Shown: one piece after another, positions 36,400 to 45,230 of the stretch | Layout: each line of letters opens with the position of its first letter | Numbering within the stretch: position 1 is the stretch's first letter | Assembly (NCBI RefSeq): GCF_000195915.1 | Contig: NC_002578.1 | Coordinates: 310,001 to 374,000 of the forward strand | DNA length: 64,000 nt | Direction of reading: 5' to 3' | Source of the DNA: Thermoplasma acidophilum DSM 1728 | GTDB taxonomy: Archaea > Thermoplasmatota > Thermoplasmata > Thermoplasmatales > Thermoplasmataceae | The notes under the pieces: model-generated | The model's database searches: none | What the model was told of the DNA's origin: nothing | Seen by the model: only the letters and a program-made list of their open reading frames with translations | Program-made: the position numbers and the translations under genes

Positions 36400-37686
36400 A
36401 TGAGTGAATTTGATGTCATAGTTATCGGCGCTGGTCCGGCAGGATCCTCTGCTGCAATAAAACTTGCGCAGGGTGGGATGAACGTACTTCTGGTGGAGAG
36501 GGGCGATCCTCCAGGAACAAAGAACGTTTCCGGTGCAGTCCTCTGGGGCGATGAGCTTTCGAAAGTCGTACCGGATTGGGAGAGAAGCGCACCCATCGAA
36601 CGTTACGTTACAAGAAAGGAGGTTGCATTCCTGACAGAGAAATCAAAGATAGCCATAAGCTATAGTTCACAGGAACTCATGGAGAAGAAATCTGGAAAGA
36701 TCATCGTCAGGGGCAAATTCGATCAGTGGCTGGCAAGGAAGGCAAAAGATGCAGGTGCAATGCTCGTCACCGGTATAACTGTTGACAAGCTAGTCATAGA
36801 TGGGGGCAAAGTGATAGGAGTGATGCAGGATGGCGATGTCATAACCTCTGATGCCGTAATCGTGGCGGAGGGTGCAAACCCAAGGGTTCTTATCAACTCC
36901 GGTCTGAGGCCAAAACTCTCAGATCATGACGTTGCGCTGGGTATAAAGGAGACCATCAAGTTGCCTGAAAACGTCATAAATGAACGGTTCAACGTTGATT
37001 CGAAGGGTGGATATGCATCAGAATTCGTGCTGGGTTTCCTCGATGATGGCCTGCTGTCCGGCGGTTTCCTGTACACAAACAGGGATACCATATCGTTGGG
37101 CATTGTCACGTCGCTAGATCGGCTTAGGGCAAATGGAATGACGCATTCCTATGATATCATGGGCAAATTCGAGGATCATCCGTTTATAAAGAACCTGATA
37201 AAGGACGGAATACCGGATGAGTACGCTGCCCATCTGGTACCAGAAGGTGGACTCGCCAGCATGCCAAAGCTCTATGGAAATGGATATCTTGTCGCCGGAG
37301 ATGCCGCGATGTTTACCTTCAGCAACGGCATGGTGCTGCAGGGGATAAACTACGCAATAACGTCAGGAATGCTGGCAGCCGAAACGATACTTGAGAACAA
37401 GGGCAAGATAAGCGAGGAAACGCTATCCACCTATGTAAGCAAGCTACGCAACAGCTACGTGCTTAGCGATCTCTACACCTTCAATGGCATACAGAACGTC
37501 ACCTGGAGCGATTTCACCCAGAAGACCATGCCAAAGATACTGGACAGCGTTATGATGTCGATGTTTGATGAACGCGGTATGCCAAAAAAGCATCTGATGC
37601 AGGTACTGACCGCTGCAGTCAGATCCAACGGTATGAAGTATACGGACTTGATATCAAGCGGCTACCGCATGATGAGGAAGATGTGA
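36400..37686 (+). CDS. fixC: FixC-type electron-transfer-flavoprotein:quinone oxidoreductase
   Basis: This 428-residue flavoprotein would pass electrons from the Fix/Etf complex to the membrane quinone pool. The FAD-binding N terminus reads VIVIGAGPAGSSAAIKLAQG followed by the ERGDPPGTKNVSG segment typical of FixC rather than geranylgeranyl reductase. The second FAD motif is GYLVAGDAAMFTFSNGM. It leads fixC-fixX-fixA-fixB, all within 16 bases of each other. Nitrogen fixation is absent, so it probably serves beta-oxidation. It could instead reduce isoprenoid double bonds, but the neighbours argue against that. Confidence 0.9.
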   Translation: MSEFDVIVIGAGPAGSSAAIKLAQGGMNVLLVERGDPPGTKNVSGAVLWGDELSKVVPDWERSAPIERYVTRKEVAFLTEKSKIAISYSSQELMEKKSGKIIVRGKFDQWLARKAKDAGAMLVTGITVDKLVIDGGKVIGVMQDGDVITSDAVIVAEGANPRVLINSGLRPKLSDHDVALGIKETIKLPENVINERFNVDSKGGYASEFVLGFLDDGLLSGGFLYTNRDTISLGIVTSLDRLRANGMTHSYDIMGKFEDHPFIKNLIKDGIPDEYAAHLVPEGGLASMPKLYGNGYLVAGDAAMFTFSNGMVLQGINYAITSGMLAAETILENKGKISEETLSTYVSKLRNSYVLSDLYTFNGIQNVTWSDFTQKTMPKILDSVMMSMFDERGMPKKHLMQVLTAAVRSNGMKYTDLISSGYRMMRKM

Positions 37687-37696
37687 GGTGTGATAT

Positions 37697-37969
37697 ATGA
37701 AGATTGAGGAAAAGCTTTCCCTGTTAAACTACAAGACGGATCGATCATACGCGCACATAACGATCGATCCCGATATATGTGCTGGATGCCCAGATCACTT
37801 CTGTGTTTTCGCCTGTCCTGCAAACTGCTACACACTCATAAACGGTAAGCTGAACTTCAAGTATGAAGACTGTGTAGAATGCGGCACATGCGACATAGCG
37901 TGCTCACACGGTAGCGTGAAATGGACGCTTCCGAAGGGAGACAACGGAGTCATATACAAATATGGGTGA
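37697..37969 (+). CDS. fixX: FixX-type ferredoxin-like protein
   Basis: This 90-residue iron-sulphur protein pairs with FixC. Cysteines at 28, 31, 36, 40 and 44 form a first group of the FixX type. A second group at 59, 62, 65 and 69 has the CxxCxxCxxxC spacing of one [4Fe-4S] cluster, followed by SHGS in place of the usual proline. Together with FixC it builds the electron exit to quinone. It lies ten bases after fixC and six before fixA. Confidence 0.9.
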   Translation: MKIEEKLSLLNYKTDRSYAHITIDPDICAGCPDHFCVFACPANCYTLINGKLNFKYEDCVECGTCDIACSHGSVKWTLPKGDNGVIYKYG

Positions 37970-37975
37970 TGAGGC

Positions 37976-38770
37976 ATGCTGAACATAGTTGTTATGATAA
38001 AGCAGGTTCCTGACAGCAGCGAGGTTGAGATCGATCCGGTCAAGATGACGCTAAACAGGACAAAGGCGAGAAACGTAGTAAATGCTGCAGATCTAAATGC
38101 ACTTGAATATGCGCTGAGGATAAAGGACAAGGTTGGAGCAAACATAACCGTCATATCCATGGGCCCGCCGATGGCCGATGCCGCAATAATTGAGTGCATG
38201 GCCCGTGGAGCAGACAGGGGCATTCTAATCACGGATAGGGCCTTCGCCGGAGCTGATACGTATCCTACGGGCCTCACTCTGGCTGCAACCATAACCAAGC
38301 TGGGGAACGTCGATATAGTCTTTGGCGGGGATGAGACAACCGATTCCAGCACGGGCCATGTCGGTCCTGGTGTTGCAGAATTCCTCGGGTTCGATCAGAT
38401 AACGTATGCGAAGGAAGTGGACTACGAAGACGGTTACGTTATAGCTACGAGAGATCTCGAAGATGGGGATGAGATAGTCAAGGTGCCAACGCCGGTTGTC
38501 ATAACGGTTCTCCTGAACTCGAACATCCCGAGGCACCAGAGCCTCAGGAAAAAGATCGATGCTATCAGAAAGGGTGTGGAATCATGGGGTATAAATGAGC
38601 TCGGTCTCAAGCCTGAATGGGTCGGTCTGCGCGGTTCTCCAACAATAGTCAGGTCGATGAAGGCTATCAAGGAACCGGAGCACCTGCACAAGACCGTAAC
38701 ACTTGACAAGATCGATGATATCGTTGCGGATCTTGTTTCAAAGAACATAATAAAGGTAGGTGGTAAGTGA
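37976..38770 (+). CDS. fixA: Electron-transfer flavoprotein beta subunit (FixA)
   Basis: This 264-residue subunit of the electron-transfer flavoprotein begins IVVMIKQVPDSSEVEID and carries AADLNALEYALRIKD and GGDETTDSSTGHVGP. The last segment lies where flavin-bifurcating EtfB proteins bind a second FAD. It accepts electrons from acyl-CoA dehydrogenase with the FixB subunit. It overlaps fixB by four bases in an ATGA-type junction. Membership in the FixABCX type makes electron bifurcation possible, but that is not proved by the sequence. Confidence 0.92.
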   Translation: MLNIVVMIKQVPDSSEVEIDPVKMTLNRTKARNVVNAADLNALEYALRIKDKVGANITVISMGPPMADAAIIECMARGADRGILITDRAFAGADTYPTGLTLAATITKLGNVDIVFGGDETTDSSTGHVGPGVAEFLGFDQITYAKEVDYEDGYVIATRDLEDGDEIVKVPTPVVITVLLNSNIPRHQSLRKKIDAIRKGVESWGINELGLKPEWVGLRGSPTIVRSMKAIKEPEHLHKTVTLDKIDDIVADLVSKNIIKVGGK

Positions 38771-39822
38771 TGGTTGGCCTCATAAACGCAATTCCGGTTG
38801 CAAACAAGGACGAATACAAGAACGTCGGCGTGTACATCGAGCACAGGGGCGATGAAATAAAGAGATCATCCCTGGAGATGATCGGCATCGGCAAACAGCT
38901 GGCACGCAAGATAAACGAAAAGCTGCTGTGCGTAGTCATAGGAGATAAAGTGGACGGAATAGCGAAGGAAGTCGGTGAATATGGATGTGATATCGTACTT
39001 GCCGCGGAGTCTCCGGATCTGGCAGAATACAGGACGATGCCGTATGCACAAATAATAGGCGATTACATCGCAGAATACAAGCCGAACATATTCTTGCTCG
39101 CTGCGACCAGGAACGGTAGGGATCTTGCATCCAGAATAGCAGTCAAGGAAAGGACAGGAATAACAGCGGACTGCACGGTGTTGGATGTGGACGAGAACAG
39201 GACGTTGCTGGCGAACAGGCCAACGTACGGTGAAAGCACGCTTGCAGAGATACTGTGCAGAAACCACAGGCCGCAGATGGCCACAGCCAGGCCAGGCACT
39301 TTTACGCCAGCCGAGAAGGAAAAAGACCACAAATACGAGATCGTGAAGAAGAAGGTAAACGTTGACAAGAACATGCTGAAAAAGCAGATAATCAAGTTCA
39401 TTCCAAAGAAAGCAACGGACCTTACAGCCGCAAAGATCGTCGTGGCAGGCGGCCTCGGGCTTGGCGGTCCTGATGGATTCAAGTTGCTGCAGGATCTGGC
39501 GGATCTGATAGGCGGTGCAGTTGGATCGTCCAGGCCTCCGGTGGATCTGGGCTGGATAACCAGGGATCACCAGGTTGGGCAGACCGGCCAGGCGGTCAGG
39601 CCTGATCTGTACGTAGCAGTGGGAATATCTGGAAAACCGCAGCACGTAGCAGGCATGAAGTTTTCAAAGGTGATCATCAGCATAAACAAGGACCCCAACG
39701 CAGAGATAAACAAGATATCTGATTATATAATAGTAGAAGATTACAGAAAGGCCGTTCCTGCGCTGATAGATGCAATAAAGAACTTTGGAAAGCAGAAGGT
39801 GGCTGAGGCTCAGAAGGCCTGA
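38767..39822 (+). CDS. fixB: Electron-transfer flavoprotein alpha subunit (FixB)
   Basis: This 351-residue subunit binds FAD through its C-terminal domain: GGLGLGGPDGF, SSRPPVDLGW, QVGQTGQAVRPDLY and ISGKPQHVAGM. The N-terminal domain (about 1-205) pairs with FixA. It ends the fix operon and its last 13 bases overlap the 3' end of the converging thrS gene. The partner acyl-CoA dehydrogenases are encoded at 4.2-6.3 kb, in a separate transcript. Confidence 0.93.
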   Translation: MMVGLINAIPVANKDEYKNVGVYIEHRGDEIKRSSLEMIGIGKQLARKINEKLLCVVIGDKVDGIAKEVGEYGCDIVLAAESPDLAEYRTMPYAQIIGDYIAEYKPNIFLLAATRNGRDLASRIAVKERTGITADCTVLDVDENRTLLANRPTYGESTLAEILCRNHRPQMATARPGTFTPAEKEKDHKYEIVKKKVNVDKNMLKKQIIKFIPKKATDLTAAKIVVAGGLGLGGPDGFKLLQDLADLIGGAVGSSRPPVDLGWITRDHQVGQTGQAVRPDLYVAVGISGKPQHVAGMKFSKVIISINKDPNAEINKISDYIIVEDYRKAVPALIDAIKNFGKQKVAEAQKA

Positions 39823-41792
39823 TCCACCTTTCTCTGTTCTATCTCTTTTTTCACAACATCTATGAATTCAGAGAGGCTGTACGTTTTTGATTTGCCTTCC
39901 CTGTTCCTTGCGGTGACGCTGTTGGTTTCCATTTCCTTGGAACCTACCACGATTATGTACGCAGGCCTGTAAGGATGTATGAGCTTTATCTTCTTGCTGA
40001 CAGTCTCCTGTGAAGTATCTATCTCGCTTCTTATGCCGTGCCTGATCAGCTCCTCGTGAACGTGCCTCGCGTACTCATCGAAGTTGCTGCTTATGGGCAC
40101 CACATAGGTCTGTATTGGCGTCAACCAGGTTGGCAGCTTACCGGCGTAGTGTTCCAACAGTATGGCCATTACCCTCTCGTAGCTGCCATATATAGCCCTG
40201 TGGATCATAACGACGCGATCCTCCTTGCCCTCGCTGTTGGTGTACGTCAGGCCGAAGTTGACCGGCATGAAGAAGTCCAGCTGTATAGTCGATAGCTGCC
40301 ACATCCTTCCTATAGCATCCTTCACATGTACGTCTATCTTCGGGCCATAAAATGCGGCTTCCCCAGGGTACTCCTTGTACTCTATGCCCATGGATTTGAG
40401 TGCGTCCCTGAGCTGTTCAGTCGCATTGTCCCAGACAGAGAGATCCGGTTCGAGATCGTGAGAATGGCACACTGGGCATTCTATATCCGTACCGCGTGCC
40501 CCCTCGATCCTGTACCCGCAGTTCCTGCACACATAGCTGACGAGGTAATTTTCGGGATGATCCCTGTCAATAACGCTAAGATCGAAGGACAGTTCGATGT
40601 TTCCGAATAAAATGGTGAATACATCCTTGACCATGGTCAGCAGGGTTCTTATCTCATCACCGATCTGGTCCATGCGCAGAAAGGCGTGGCCATCATCCTG
40701 CGTGAAGGCCCTCGGCCTGGTCAATCCGCCTACCTCTCCTGATTTTTCGTATCTGTACACGGTTCCAGGCTCGGAATATCTTACAGGAAGATCCCTGTAG
40801 CTGTACTTCCTCCTTGAAAAGATGGCTATGTGGCCAGGGCAGTTCATCGGTTTTATGCCGTAGCTGTCACCGTCTGGAAGGGTGAACAGGTACATGTTTG
40901 GCCGGTACTTGGCATAATGCCCGCTCTGCTTCCATATGGTGTCCCTGAAGACGTGCGGAGTCCAGACGTCAAACCATCCATTCTTCCTATTCATGCTGTC
41001 CATGTAGGAAAGAAGTTCTTTCCTTATCGTCTGGCCATACTGCGTATAAAGAGGAAATCCCGGTGCCCATTCTGAGTTGAAGACTGCAAGATCCATCTCT
41101 GCTATTATCCTCCTGTGATCCCTTCTTTTGGCCTCTTCAAGGTTGTTCAGATATTGCTTAAGCAGTTTTTCGTCAGGAAAGGCGGTTCCGTATATCCTTA
41201 CGAGGGTCTTGCTCTCATCGTGCTTGTAAACCGCGCTGGCAATGTTCAGAAGCTTGAATGCTTTTATATAACCGGTGCTCGGTACATGGGGCCCCAGGCA
41301 GAGGTCGACGAAGTTGCCCTGCCTGTAGACGGAACTGGCATCGCTCACGTTATCCTCTATTATCCTGATCTTGTACGGGTTCTTCGCAAATATCCTAAGG
41401 AGATCAGCCTTCTGATACACTATCCTCTCTATGGGCACGTTCTCCTTCTGAATCCTGCGCATCTCATCCTCTATCTTTGCAAGATCCTCTTCGCCGATGG
41501 GCTTCATATCGAAATCATAGTAAAAGCCGTTCTCCACAACCGGACCGGTGTTGGGAAGCGCATCGGGGTATAGATTGGTGACAGCGTTTGCTAACAGGTG
41601 CGCTGCCGAATGCCTGAGTATGTAAAGGCCGTCGTCAGAATACACGCTCACTGGAATTGCATCAACATCACGTTCTGCAACATCTCTGAGATCATGCAGG
41701 ACGCTATCGATCTTGACGGCAACCACGTTTTTATCCTTTATAACGTCCAGGAAACGCTGCCCCTTTTTGACATGAACGATTGAATCTGGCAT
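39810..41792 (-). CDS. thrS: Threonyl-tRNA synthetase with bacterial-type editing domain and zinc-ribbon insert
   Basis: This 660-residue class II synthetase charges tRNA-Thr. A TGS-like domain (about 5-60) is followed by the bacterial/eukaryotic-type editing domain with H61/H65 and C165/H169, instead of the DTD-like editing domain usual in Euryarchaeota. The catalytic core has zinc ligand C318 in KPMNCPGH, and the anticodon-binding domain fills about 555-655. An insert with C422, C425, C439 and C442 looks like a zinc ribbon and sits before the FYGPKID motif, where bacterial relatives have a short loop. Transfer from bacteria is likely. Confidence 0.93.
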   Translation of the reverse strand: MPDSIVHVKKGQRFLDVIKDKNVVAVKIDSVLHDLRDVAERDVDAIPVSVYSDDGLYILRHSAAHLLANAVTNLYPDALPNTGPVVENGFYYDFDMKPIGEEDLAKIEDEMRRIQKENVPIERIVYQKADLLRIFAKNPYKIRIIEDNVSDASSVYRQGNFVDLCLGPHVPSTGYIKAFKLLNIASAVYKHDESKTLVRIYGTAFPDEKLLKQYLNNLEEAKRRDHRRIIAEMDLAVFNSEWAPGFPLYTQYGQTIRKELLSYMDSMNRKNGWFDVWTPHVFRDTIWKQSGHYAKYRPNMYLFTLPDGDSYGIKPMNCPGHIAIFSRRKYSYRDLPVRYSEPGTVYRYEKSGEVGGLTRPRAFTQDDGHAFLRMDQIGDEIRTLLTMVKDVFTILFGNIELSFDLSVIDRDHPENYLVSYVCRNCGYRIEGARGTDIECPVCHSHDLEPDLSVWDNATEQLRDALKSMGIEYKEYPGEAAFYGPKIDVHVKDAIGRMWQLSTIQLDFFMPVNFGLTYTNSEGKEDRVVMIHRAIYGSYERVMAILLEHYAGKLPTWLTPIQTYVVPISSNFDEYARHVHEELIRHGIRSEIDTSQETVSKKIKLIHPYRPAYIIVVGSKEMETNSVTARNREGKSKTYSLSEFIDVVKKEIEQRKVDQAF

Positions 41793-41885
41793 AATTGGGT
41801 AAGAGATATACCTATAAAAAGATCAATTTCATGGATTTGAGCGTTTATCGGGAATGTTTATCCGTAATGAACACATACTTGCATA

Positions 41886-42515
41886 ATGCCATCTTACATC
41901 ATAAGAGACGGAACAATCTTTCAGGGCGATCAGGAGATCGGGCGGATAACGATCAACAGAACAGGCGTAAGAACGGCTGAACTTGTGATATCTGGCGTGG
42001 CCGATATCAGGATCGCAAGGGCCGGTTCTGGCAGGTTCGAAATATACGAACACGGAAATCCTGTCGGGTATGAAAGACGTGGCCTCGTGATTGATTATTA
42101 TTCGAACACTTTCAACGTTGATATGCGCGATCTCAATGGATTTGTCTCAGGAGTCTCAAACAGTGTCAGCGTTTACAGCAATGGCGTAACTGTTGGAACC
42201 ATAAGCAGGGTAGATAATTCGCTGAGAGTGGATGCGGAGAGCGATGATACCGTCATGATCATATACGGCGCGTTTTTGCAGGCTTACGTCAAGCCGGTGC
42301 CTGTGGCAGCAGGCCGAAGGGGAATACAGGGAAGATACCTGCTGGCCTCCCTAGTACTCTTAATAGGCGGCCTGGGGATATTCGATTACCTTTCCATATA
42401 CAGCAAGTATCCGTATTACTATGGCCTTGTGGTATTCATAGTCCTTGTAGGCGCCTCGATATACGTTCGGATACTGGGAAGAAAAGCATATCTCAGGAGC
42501 CAGAACAGGGTTTGA
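41886..42515 (+). CDS. Hypothetical protein with beta-rich domain and two C-terminal membrane helices
   Basis: This 209-residue protein has a soluble N-terminal part (about 1-135) rich in short strands, with a repeated G-x-I pattern, followed by two hydrophobic segments (about 150-168 and 176-194) and a basic tail. No family is recognised. The membrane hairpin would tether the beta domain to the cytoplasmic face if the tail stays inside. A TTTATCC element near 41856 lies about 25-30 nt before the ATG, so it is probably a single-gene transcript. Confidence 0.7.
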   Translation: MPSYIIRDGTIFQGDQEIGRITINRTGVRTAELVISGVADIRIARAGSGRFEIYEHGNPVGYERRGLVIDYYSNTFNVDMRDLNGFVSGVSNSVSVYSNGVTVGTISRVDNSLRVDAESDDTVMIIYGAFLQAYVKPVPVAAGRRGIQGRYLLASLVLLIGGLGIFDYLSIYSKYPYYYGLVVFIVLVGASIYVRILGRKAYLRSQNRV

Positions 42516-42538
42516 ACTGTTAATAGGGATGTTTATAT

Positions 42539-42852
42539 TTGATCATGTTTATTATGCAATATCCAGAGGGAACTTCTTCGGAATGTCCTGTATGTGGTGG
42601 AATATTGGAGCACCAAATCTTGAAGATGTCCAAGCGCGATAAACGTGGTGCCATCTTTGACGGGGATCGATTATCATCGCTGTCAGAGGATTGCACCTTT
42701 GCGGTACCCCTTTTTCCGTGAGTGGCAGTGCCTCTTGGGATTCGATGAAGGATAACTACCTGTACCATCAAGATCAGGTTGTTATCGAGGATTCCAACGC
42801 CTGCAAGAGGGAGATGCATAATATCTCAAGAACGGATTCATATCAGCAGTGA
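42539..42852 (+). pseudogene. Remnant of a zinc-finger protein
   Basis: The first frame (60 codons to 42721) begins with a knuckle CPVCGGILEHQILK, which resembles archaeal zinc-finger proteins of the HVO_0476 type. It stops before a second knuckle. Another frame, open from about 42660 to 42852, carries LHLCGTPFSVSG, which could be the decayed second knuckle. The two parts do not join without a frameshift. The 3' end abuts the tRNA-Gly gene. A real 60-residue single-knuckle protein is less likely. Confidence 0.4.
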
Positions 42853-42925
42853 TGCAGGTGTCGGGATTTGGACCCGAGTCGAAAGCTTGGAAGGCTCTCG
42901 TGCTACCAGGCTACACCACACCTGC
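42853..42925 (-). tRNA. tRNA-Gly (UCC)
   Basis: The minus strand folds as a complete cloverleaf. The acceptor stem GCAGGTG pairs with CACCTGC and the discriminator is A. The anticodon stem AGAGC pairs with GCTTT, with loop CTTCCAA giving anticodon UCC. The T stem is TCGGG/CCCGA with loop TCCAAAT. No intron or encoded CCA is present. It reads GGA and GGG codons. Confidence 0.94.
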
Positions 42926-43134
42926 AGAAAAGCAAACAGGATATTGAAAAAAGCTAAAAAACTTTTCCGTGACCTGCATCGCATCTGAACGGATGATGCT
43001 GCATCATTTCCAGGAACTAAACTTACAAATTCGTGCATCTCCGATGATATTTTACACCATCGGATGAGTAAGCCACTTTCCAGATATGCAGCGATTCTTT
43101 CTCAAGTGAAGGTTATGAAGGCATGATCTTTTCT

Positions 43135-43177
43135 TTAACTTTTGTTAGCTTTTTTAGGAGAGTTAACTTTTTGTTTA
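43135..43177 (+). repeat. Pair of direct repeats upstream of mtnP
   Basis: TTAACTTTTGTTA (43135-43147) and TTAACTTTTTGTTTA (43163-43177) repeat at a spacing of 28 bases just before the methylthioadenosine phosphorylase gene. They could be a double regulator site or simply T-rich spacer. Confidence 0.35.
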
Positions 43178-43202
43178 CTTCTAAATTGAAGTGACGGTAA
43201 AC

Positions 43203-43976
43203 ATGGCTTACATAGGCATCATTGGAGGCAGTGGACTCTACGACCTCATGCCAGAATCCACAAAGAAAGTTATTGAAACGCCGTTTGGAAACCCATCTGA
43301 CGCTGTGGAGATAGGTGAAGTTAATGGGGTTGAGGTTGCATTTTTGCCAAGACATGGAAAGAAGCATACGATACCGCCCCACAAGGTGAATTACAGAGCA
43401 AACATATGGGCTCTTCATGAACTTGGAGTGGAGAGGATAATAGGGCTTAACGCTGTCGGCTCTCTCAGGGAGGACTACAAGCCAGGAGAGATAGTGATCC
43501 CTGATCAGTACATCGATTTTACAAAGAGAAGGGATCTGACATTTTATGATGGCCCTCAGGTATACCACATCTCGGAGGCCGATCCATTCTGCCCTGAGAT
43601 GAATTCCATACTTTATGATACTGCTAGAAATCTTAAAATCCCAGTTCACAATTCAGGTACATATATAACGATTGAGGGTCCAAGATTCTCAACGAGAGCA
43701 GAATCGAAGATGTTCAGGCAGTTTGCTGATATAATAGGTATGACGCTTGTACCAGAGGTAAGTCTGGCAGGCGAACTTGCGCTGTGTTATTCAGTCATCG
43801 CTTCCATAACGGATTACGATGTCTGGTCCACCAAGCCGGTGGATGCAAGGGAAGTGATGAATATAATGAAGCAGAATGATCACAAGGTCAGGGACATCTT
43901 GTTCAACGCACTTCCGCTCATAAAGAAAGAGAGGAAGTGTTCATGCTCTCTTCGTTTGGATAACGCTAAAATGTGA
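43203..43976 (+). CDS. mtnP: 5'-methylthioadenosine phosphorylase
   Basis: This enzyme splits methylthioadenosine (a by-product of polyamine synthesis and other AdoMet use) into adenine and methylthioribose 1-phosphate. The 257 residues begin [13 protein letters not shown] and carry [19 protein letters not shown], the TFYDG-type turn and [12 protein letters not shown]. These fit the MTAP branch of the purine nucleoside phosphorylases. ATG 43203 is preferred over an in-frame GTG at 43191. The next gene overlaps its stop codon. A broader adenosine/inosine specificity is possible. Confidence 0.9.
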
Positions 43977-45205
43977 TGGAAATGAAATTGAAGTTTTTGG
44001 GTGGTGCAGAAGAAGTTGGAAGGCTAGGAGTGAAGATAACCGACAAGGATACGAGCGTGATCGTGGACTACGGAGTTATACCGGAGAAGCCACCGCAGTA
44101 CCCGTTGCCCCCTGAGCCCGTGGATGCGATGTTCATAACGCACTCGCACCTGGATCACATAGGAGCAGTGCCAGTCTACTACCACAAAGGTGAGCCAGAC
44201 CTGTATGCAACGCAGATGACTCTGAATACTATGAAACCGTTGCTGCGCGATGCTCTCAAGGTGACTAACATTGAGGGTTATCCGGCAATGTTCAATGAGG
44301 ATGACATAAACAGCGCTCTTGCTAACATGCGGCCGGCGAGGTACTTTGAATCCATAGAGGTCGGAAATATGGTGGCCACGCCCTATCCGGCAGGCCACAT
44401 TCCTGGATCTACGATGTGGAAGTTCGAGGACGGAATATCCGTGACTGTCACTGGTGATGTAAACACCATTGACACGTACCTGATAAACGGTGCAAAGCCG
44501 ATAAAAACGGATGTACTCATAATAGAGAGCACGTATGCAGGCAAGAACCACGAGAGCAGGGAAGATGTCAGAAAGAGGTTCAGGGACAGCGTGAAGGAGG
44601 TCATCGACAGTGGTGGCAAGGTCATAATGCCTGCGTTTGCAGTCGGCAGGACGCAGGAGTTGATAATGACAATAGCTGACATGGGATATGATGTAGCCGT
44701 TGATGGTATGGGCAACGATATAAGCACTATATACCTTAATACACCCGGTTTCCTGAGATCGAAGAAGGAGTTCCTAAGGGCGCTCAGCAAGGTCAGGATC
44801 ATAAAGGGCAGGAACATGCGTGAGAACGCCATAAGGAGCGATATAATCATTTCAACCTCTGGGATGCTTGATGGTGGCCCTGTGCTTGGATACATCCAGA
44901 AATTGCTGGAAGACGAAAAGAGCGCCATATTCGTGACCGGATACCAGGTCGAGGGAACAAACGGAAGAAGCCTTTTGGAAACGGGTACGTTGACAATCGC
45001 GGGTGTCACGGTGAAGCCCAAGATGCGCGTTGAGTTCTTCGATATGTCAGCCCATGCCGGGCACGATGAACTCGTCAACTTCATAAAGGCCATAGATCCG
45101 AAGAAAATAGTGCTCTGCCACGGAGACCACAGGGAGAATCTGCTGCCAGATCTTGAAGGCTATGATGTCTTGCTGCCATACAATGGAAAAGAGTACGAAA
45201 TTTAA
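43976..45205 (+). CDS. Beta-CASP metallo-beta-lactamase ribonuclease (RNase J-like)
   Basis: This 409-residue RNase has both parts of the beta-CASP fold and no KH domain. The metal motif THSHLDHIG is near residue 54, with GHIPGST, VTGDVNT and the beta-CASP motifs IIESTYA, PAFAVGRTQEL and SAHAGHDELV. It probably degrades or matures RNA from the 5' end. Three start codons are possible (GTG 43973, ATG 43976 and ATG 43982). ATG 43976 overlaps the mtnP stop codon and suggests coupling with it. Confidence 0.9.
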   Translation: MEMKLKFLGGAEEVGRLGVKITDKDTSVIVDYGVIPEKPPQYPLPPEPVDAMFITHSHLDHIGAVPVYYHKGEPDLYATQMTLNTMKPLLRDALKVTNIEGYPAMFNEDDINSALANMRPARYFESIEVGNMVATPYPAGHIPGSTMWKFEDGISVTVTGDVNTIDTYLINGAKPIKTDVLIIESTYAGKNHESREDVRKRFRDSVKEVIDSGGKVIMPAFAVGRTQELIMTIADMGYDVAVDGMGNDISTIYLNTPGFLRSKKEFLRALSKVRIIKGRNMRENAIRSDIIISTSGMLDGGPVLGYIQKLLEDEKSAIFVTGYQVEGTNGRSLLETGTLTIAGVTVKPKMRVEFFDMSAHAGHDELVNFIKAIDPKKIVLCHGDHRENLLPDLEGYDVLLPYNGKEYEI

Positions 45206-45230
45206 AAATAATCATTATTTTTTATTATTT
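45206..45230. terminator. Bidirectional AT-rich terminator
   Basis: The spacer between two converging genes is made of A/T runs (AAAATAAT followed by ATTATTTTTTATTATTTT). It offers a T-run to both strands. Confidence 0.5.
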
